Positions 6,340 to 9,982 of a stretch of DNA of 9,982 nucleotides are shown piece by piece. The stretch's first letter is position 1, and every line of letters begins with the position of its first letter. A model generated the notes under the pieces. That model was not told the DNA's origin and did no database searches. It worked only from the letters and a program-made list of their open reading frames with translations. A program made the position numbers and the translations under genes. Source of the DNA: Clostridia bacterium. Its GTDB lineage: Bacteria; Bacillota; Clostridia; Oscillospirales; CAG-382. The stretch covers positions 1 to 9,982 of the forward strand of contig JAFVXP010000085.1 in assembly GCA_017501055.1 (NCBI GenBank). The letters run 5' to 3'.

Positions 6340-7467
6340 TTGAACGAAACGAAATTGCTTTTGGGATTGATCCGTTCAGAGCTTTTCCCAAAAGAAGATT
6401 GCTTGCCCGTCGAAATAGGAGATGACACGCTCAAAATACTTTATAACCTCTCGCAAAAGCATGACGTTACACAGATTCTTGCAAACGTTGTGATAAAAAA
6501 CAAGCTTACCAAGAATCCCGAAGCAGAAAAGCTTTTAAACAGCAAAAAGATGCTTGCGGTCTGGCGCAGAGAACAGCTTGATTTTGAAGAAAACAGAGTT
6601 TACACGCTTTTTGACCGAGAAGGTATTGACTATATCCCTCTTAAGGGTGCGGTGATAAAAAAGCTTTATCCCGAACAATGGATGCGTACAAGCTGCGATA
6701 TTGATATACTTGTCCGCAAAGATGATATTGAAAAGGCATCGGATCTGCTTAAAGAAAAGCTCTCGTTTACCGACGAAGGACAGCATTTCCACGACCGTTC
6801 GTTTATTTCCAAAAATAACGTTCATATCGAGCTTCATTTTTCTTTGGAAGAGCCTTTTGACAAGGCAAACAATATGTTAAGCAAGGTTTGGGACTATGCG
6901 GAAAAGAAAGAGGGACACAGATTCGAGCTTAATAACGAATTTCTGATATTCCACACCGTTGCGCACATGCAGGCTCATTTTGCAGGGGGCGGTTGCGGAA
7001 TTCGGCCGTTTATCGACCTGCGTTTGCTTTCAACAAAGCTTGATTATTCAAAAGAAGTTCTTTACAAAATGCTTGAAGAAGCCGATTCCTTGGTGTTTTT
7101 CAAGGCGGTTTTGGACCTTACATCGGTTTGGTTTGACGAAAAAGAACACACAAGCCTTACAGAGGATATGGAATTATATATCACAGAGGGCGGTGCTTTT
7201 GGGTCGAGAGCAAACTATTCGGCGGCGGTAAGACACCAGAAGGGCGGTAGACTTGGTTATTTCCTAACCCGTATCTTCCCTCCCGTGTCACAGATGAGAT
7301 CTATGTTCCCGAAATTAAACGAGCGTCCGATATTGCTTCCCTTTTATTACGTCAAGCGTTGGTTTGGTTTATTTAACGTTAAATGGGCGAAAAACATTTC
7401 GCACGAATTTATTAAAAAAGAAAAAGCGGATTCTGTATCCGAAATGATGAAAAAGTTGGGGCTTTAA
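6340..7467 (+). CDS. Nucleotidyltransferase family protein (PF14907-like)
   Basis: This 375-residue protein resembles the uncharacterised nucleotidyltransferase family PF14907 (MNT/pol-beta fold). The key pattern is IPLKG (99-103), then a conserved Arg and CDIDILV (119-125), giving the metal-binding D-x-D pair Asp120 and Asp122. A likely third acidic residue is Glu164 in VHIELH. A His- and Gly-rich segment, HMQAHFAGGGCGIRPFIDL (209-227), is also typical. Enzymes of this fold transfer a nucleotide to a small molecule, RNA or protein; the substrate here is unknown. No signal peptide or clear membrane helix is seen. Start is TTG with an excellent ribosome binding site. The gene lies 22 nt behind the exporter subunits without an intervening terminator, so it is probably co-transcribed, and a strong terminator overlaps its end. 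A link between nucleotidylation and the exported molecule is possible but inferred from position alone. Confidence 0.8.
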   Translation: MNETKLLLGLIRSELFPKEDCLPVEIGDDTLKILYNLSQKHDVTQILANVVIKNKLTKNPEAEKLLNSKKMLAVWRREQLDFEENRVYTLFDREGIDYIPLKGAVIKKLYPEQWMRTSCDIDILVRKDDIEKASDLLKEKLSFTDEGQHFHDRSFISKNNVHIELHFSLEEPFDKANNMLSKVWDYAEKKEGHRFELNNEFLIFHTVAHMQAHFAGGGCGIRPFIDLRLLSTKLDYSKEVLYKMLEEADSLVFFKAVLDLTSVWFDEKEHTSLTEDMELYITEGGAFGSRANYSAAVRHQKGGRLGYFLTRIFPPVSQMRSMFPKLNERPILLPFYYVKRWFGLFNVKWAKNISHEFIKKEKADSVSEMMKKLGL

Positions 7468-7481
7468 GCTCCGACTTTTTT
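7450..7481 (+). terminator. Intrinsic terminator overlapping the end of the nucleotidyltransferase gene
   Basis: The stem pairs 7450-7463 with 7467-7480 (14 bp, two G-U pairs) around a 3-nt loop, and a run of T residues ends at 7481. The left arm lies in the last codons, and the stop codon 7465-7467 spans loop and stem. It closes the three-gene exporter operon and separates it from the next gene. Ribosomes finishing translation could mask the hairpin, so termination may depend on translation. Confidence 0.82.
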
Positions 7482-7503
7482 CACTTTCCTCCTTGTTTTT
7501 GCA

Positions 7504-7509
7504 TATTAT
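7504..7509 (+). promoter_or_regulatory. Possible -10 box for the SpoIID-like gene
   Basis: TATTAT lies 30 bp before the likely start at 7539 in the only gap (7482-7538) that could hold a promoter after the upstream terminator. No good housekeeping -35 box sits 16-18 bp upstream, so the promoter could be weak, activated or read by another sigma factor. Confidence 0.3.
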
Positions 7510-7524
7510 GTAAAGACTTTGATG

Positions 7525-7532
7525 AAAGGAAG
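7525..7532 (+). promoter_or_regulatory. Ribosome binding site that sets the SpoIID-like gene start
   Basis: AAAGGAAG has its AGGA core at 7527-7530. That is 8 nt before the ATG at 7539 but only 2 nt before the in-frame ATG at 7533, so the later codon is the better start. Confidence 0.65.
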
Positions 7533-7538
7533 ATGCCT

Positions 7539-9896
7539 ATGCCGACAGGCAAGATAAGTTTTATTCTACGCACCGCAACGGGTGCTTTGCCTATTAACAA
7601 CGGTTCTATCACGGTTACAAACCAGATTGGAGAAACGGTCTTTTACGAATTTCTAACTGCCGTAAACAGCGGACTTAGCCGAGAAGCAACTCTCGAAACA
7701 CCGCCGAGAGATATCTCGCTTGACAGCGGTAACAACGTTCGTCCATACGCCCTATACAACGCATTTATACGTGCGGAGGGCAATTACAGAATGCAGATTT
7801 TGGGAATACAGCTTTTTGAAGGTACAACGACCAATCTGCCCATCGACCTTATACCGCTTCCGCAGGGAACTTCTTCCCCCGACGACGTGGATATCATCAT
7901 AATACGCATACCCGAGCATCTTCTTCAAACGGGAGAGCGTTCCTCCGGCGAGGAATTCCCAACGCTTGAAAACGGACAGACCGAACCGACTTTCAAACAA
8001 AGCGCAATACCTGCCGTGAATATCGGCGAAGGAGTTTTTATACCCGAAACAATAACCGTTCATCTCGGCTCTCCCGACGAGGACGCACAAAACGTTACGG
8101 TCTCTTTTATAGACTACATAAAAAACGTGGCGAGCAGTGAGATATATCCGACGTGGCCCGAGGAATCCTTAAGAGCAAACATCATTGCTCAAATTTCGCT
8201 TGCATTGAACCGAATCTATACCGAATGGTATAGAAGCAGGGGTTATGATTTTGATATTACAAACTCAACGGCTTTCGACCAAGCATTCGTCTACGGACGA
8301 AACCTTTTTGATGAAACGAGCGTTATAGTTGACGATATTTTTAATAATTATCTTGTACGCCCCAACGCAGTAGAACCGCTTTTTGCTTCCTATTGCAACG
8401 GCACTACGACAACATGTGCAGGTCTTTCACAATGGGGCACGGTTGCACTTGCACAAGGAGGACAGAACAGCGAGGAGATTCTTGGGTTTTATTACGGCAA
8501 CGTTATAATTACCGAAACGAACGATATTCGTGAGCCCGAGGAATCCTATCCCGGTTCGCCCTTATCTTCGGGAAGTACGGGCGAGGACGTTCGTATTATT
8601 CAGGAACAGCTTAACCGTATTGCAATTAATTTTCCACAGTTACCTTTGATAGCGGTAAACAGTATTTACGACCAATCGACGGTCAACACAGTCAGGGAAT
8701 TTCAGCGTCTTTTCATTCTTCCGATAACCGGTGTTGTCGATAAGGCAACTTGGTACAGAATATCGCAGATATACGCATCGGTAAAGCGTCTTTCGGAGAT
8801 AACGAGCGAGGGGCAAAGAGCATCTTACAATCAACAGCTTTATCCGGGTTCGCCGATACAAAGGTCATCAAGAGGCTCGGAGGTGCAGGAGATCCAATTC
8901 TATTTGCAAAGAATTGCAAGGTTTAATCCCGTGGTTGAAAGTCCCGAGCTTGACGGTATCTTCGGACGTTCTACGGAAAGTGCGGTTATAAGCTTTCAGA
9001 ACGCATATAGGCTTAGTCCGACGGGAATCGTTGATGAAACGGTTTGGAACAGGCTCGTCGAGGTCTACAACGGAACTCTTGACAACGTTGACGAGCCGCA
9101 GAACACCCTGACTCCCGTGCCATATCCGGGATATATCATCGCACCCGAATCGAGAGGTGAATACCCAAGATATATTCAGCAGGCATTGAACATTATTAAC
9201 AACGTATTTCTTACCGTACCCGAGCTTGACGAGGACGGTATTTTCGGCACGCAAACACAATCTGCCGTGAACGCTTTTGCACTTCTTTTTGGGTATCCGC
9301 AAAACGGAAATATTGACGAACGGTTATGGAACAAGATCAACCAAATTCTCTCCGTAGTTCAAAATAATTGCATTTTCGCAAGCGGTGACAGCGAAGGAAC
9401 TCTGCCCTTTCCGGGCACAACGCTTACTGTCGGAAGTATTGGAGAAAGCGTCAGATATATTCAAACACGAATTAATACGATAAACACGGCAATACCGTAT
9501 ATTTCAAGTCTTGATGTTGACGGAAATTACGGTTCGCTCACGGCGGACAGCGTTTTAAGGCTTCAGAATGTGTTCGGTCTTACCGAAAACGGAAATACCG
9601 ACGAAACGACCTGGCTTTTGATAAACTATATTTATACCGCAATAATCAACGGTTGTCTGCCGACGGAAAATACACCCGTTTTTGCTCGCAAAGAAGAAAC
9701 AAACGACGAAGAAATACACGTTAGCATCTCGGTTCTTAAGGAGCTTATGAAGAAGAACGGTATTAACGTCGGTTCGGGCCCGATATTCGGTATTAAAAGC
9801 AGACGTGCGCTTGCAAAATGGCAGTCGCTCAACGGCATTGAGCCGACAGGACTTCCTGATAAGCAAACGAGAGAATTATTGTGTAAAAAATATTAG
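7539..9896 (+). CDS. SpoIID-like protein with five peptidoglycan-binding repeats
   Basis: This 785-residue protein has three parts. Residues 1-108 form a beta-rich, carboxypeptidase-regulatory-like domain ending at LIPLP. Residues about 168-322 resemble a shortened SpoIID/LytB domain (PF08486). VASSEIYPTW aligns with the catalytic region of SpoIID, making Glu201 the likely catalytic residue, and GLSQWG (295-300) matches the C-terminal GMSQYG motif. The region between them is much shorter than in SpoIID, and Cys286 and Cys293 precede the GLSQWG motif. Then come PG_binding_1-like repeats (PF01471) at about 337-412, 435-510, 529-604 and 624-699, most opening with YPG or FPG, plus a divergent fifth at 726-781. 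SpoIID is a lytic transglycosylase that trims denuded glycan during engulfment, so a role on spore or cell-wall peptidoglycan is likely. No signal peptide or membrane anchor is visible, so how it reaches the wall is unclear. It appears to be a single-gene unit. Confidence 0.82.
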   Translation: MPTGKISFILRTATGALPINNGSITVTNQIGETVFYEFLTAVNSGLSREATLETPPRDISLDSGNNVRPYALYNAFIRAEGNYRMQILGIQLFEGTTTNLPIDLIPLPQGTSSPDDVDIIIIRIPEHLLQTGERSSGEEFPTLENGQTEPTFKQSAIPAVNIGEGVFIPETITVHLGSPDEDAQNVTVSFIDYIKNVASSEIYPTWPEESLRANIIAQISLALNRIYTEWYRSRGYDFDITNSTAFDQAFVYGRNLFDETSVIVDDIFNNYLVRPNAVEPLFASYCNGTTTTCAGLSQWGTVALAQGGQNSEEILGFYYGNVIITETNDIREPEESYPGSPLSSGSTGEDVRIIQEQLNRIAINFPQLPLIAVNSIYDQSTVNTVREFQRLFILPITGVVDKATWYRISQIYASVKRLSEITSEGQRASYNQQLYPGSPIQRSSRGSEVQEIQFYLQRIARFNPVVESPELDGIFGRSTESAVISFQNAYRLSPTGIVDETVWNRLVEVYNGTLDNVDEPQNTLTPVPYPGYIIAPESRGEYPRYIQQALNIINNVFLTVPELDEDGIFGTQTQSAVNAFALLFGYPQNGNIDERLWNKINQILSVVQNNCIFASGDSEGTLPFPGTTLTVGSIGESVRYIQTRINTINTAIPYISSLDVDGNYGSLTADSVLRLQNVFGLTENGNTDETTWLLINYIYTAIINGCLPTENTPVFARKEETNDEEIHVSISVLKELMKKNGINVGSGPIFGIKSRRALAKWQSLNGIEPTGLPDKQTRELLCKKY

Positions 9897-9922
9897 GATT
9901 TTATTAAATTTCCATTCTTTTA

Positions 9923-9951
9923 TTGACAATTATAAGGGTCGATAGTATACT
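9923..9951 (+). promoter_or_regulatory. Near-consensus promoter pointing out of the window
   Basis: A perfect TTGACA (9923-9928) is followed after exactly 17 bp by TATACT (9946-9951), one mismatch from consensus. Initiation would be near 9958. No start codon with a ribosome binding site appears before the edge, so the controlled gene lies beyond 9982. No intrinsic terminator is visible between the end of the SpoIID-like gene (9896) and this promoter, so upstream transcripts may read through. Confidence 0.75.
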
Positions 9952-9982
9952 CATATATTGGTAAATTATATTTATATAAAAA

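Noticed and set aside
8555..9890. Tandem DNA repeat in the SpoIID-like gene
   Set aside because: The repetition is at protein-domain level; the DNA copies have diverged strongly and show no exact repeat unit, so it is not a separate nucleotide repeat or CRISPR-like array.

Overview
The window looks like chromosomal DNA from a moderately AT-rich, Gram-positive anaerobe of the class Clostridia, possibly Oscillospirales. This is inferred from strong AGGAGG-type ribosome binding sites, TTGACA/TATAAT-type promoters with 17-bp spacers, a stand-alone DUF362 protein, an orphan ECF transporter S component, and a SpoIID-like protein with several peptidoglycan-binding repeats. No phage, plasmid, CRISPR or insertion-sequence gene is visible.

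Layout. Positions 1-243 carry two tRNA genes on the minus strand, tRNA-Leu(UAA) followed by initiator tRNA-fMet(CAU). They have their own promoter and a long hairpin beyond the fMet gene. A well-formed plus-strand promoter (326-354) then drives a two-gene unit: a DUF362 protein (387-1250) and an unrecognised four-helix membrane protein (1254-1796). The unit closes with a strong, probably bidirectional terminator (1801-1838). Next to it lies a compact palindromic intergenic element (1864-1937). An ECF transporter S component is encoded on the minus strand (1963-2508). It is divergent from a plus-strand operon of three genes: two halves of a heterodimeric ABC exporter (2635-4410 and 4428-6317) and a nucleotidyltransferase-fold protein (6340-7467). 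The operon ends in a terminator that overlaps its last codons. Last is a 785-residue protein (7539-9896) with an N-terminal beta-rich domain, a shortened SpoIID-like domain and five peptidoglycan-binding repeats. A near-consensus promoter at the right edge (9923-9951) points out of the window.

How the genes work together. The two ABC subunits form one functional unit. The first has a degenerate Walker B residue and the second a degenerate signature motif, so both defects fall in the same ATP site, as in TM287/288-type exporters. The nucleotidyltransferase is probably co-transcribed with them; its substrate cannot be read from sequence. The divergent promoters of the S component and the exporter operon have facing-away -35 boxes that lie in a 20-bp inverted repeat, a possible shared operator. 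The last gene probably acts on cell wall or spore peptidoglycan, but it lacks a visible signal peptide.

Most of the window is ordinary core genome. The points most worth a second look are the palindromic element, the divergent-promoter inverted repeat, the exporter/nucleotidyltransferase operon and the leaderless SpoIID-like multi-repeat protein.
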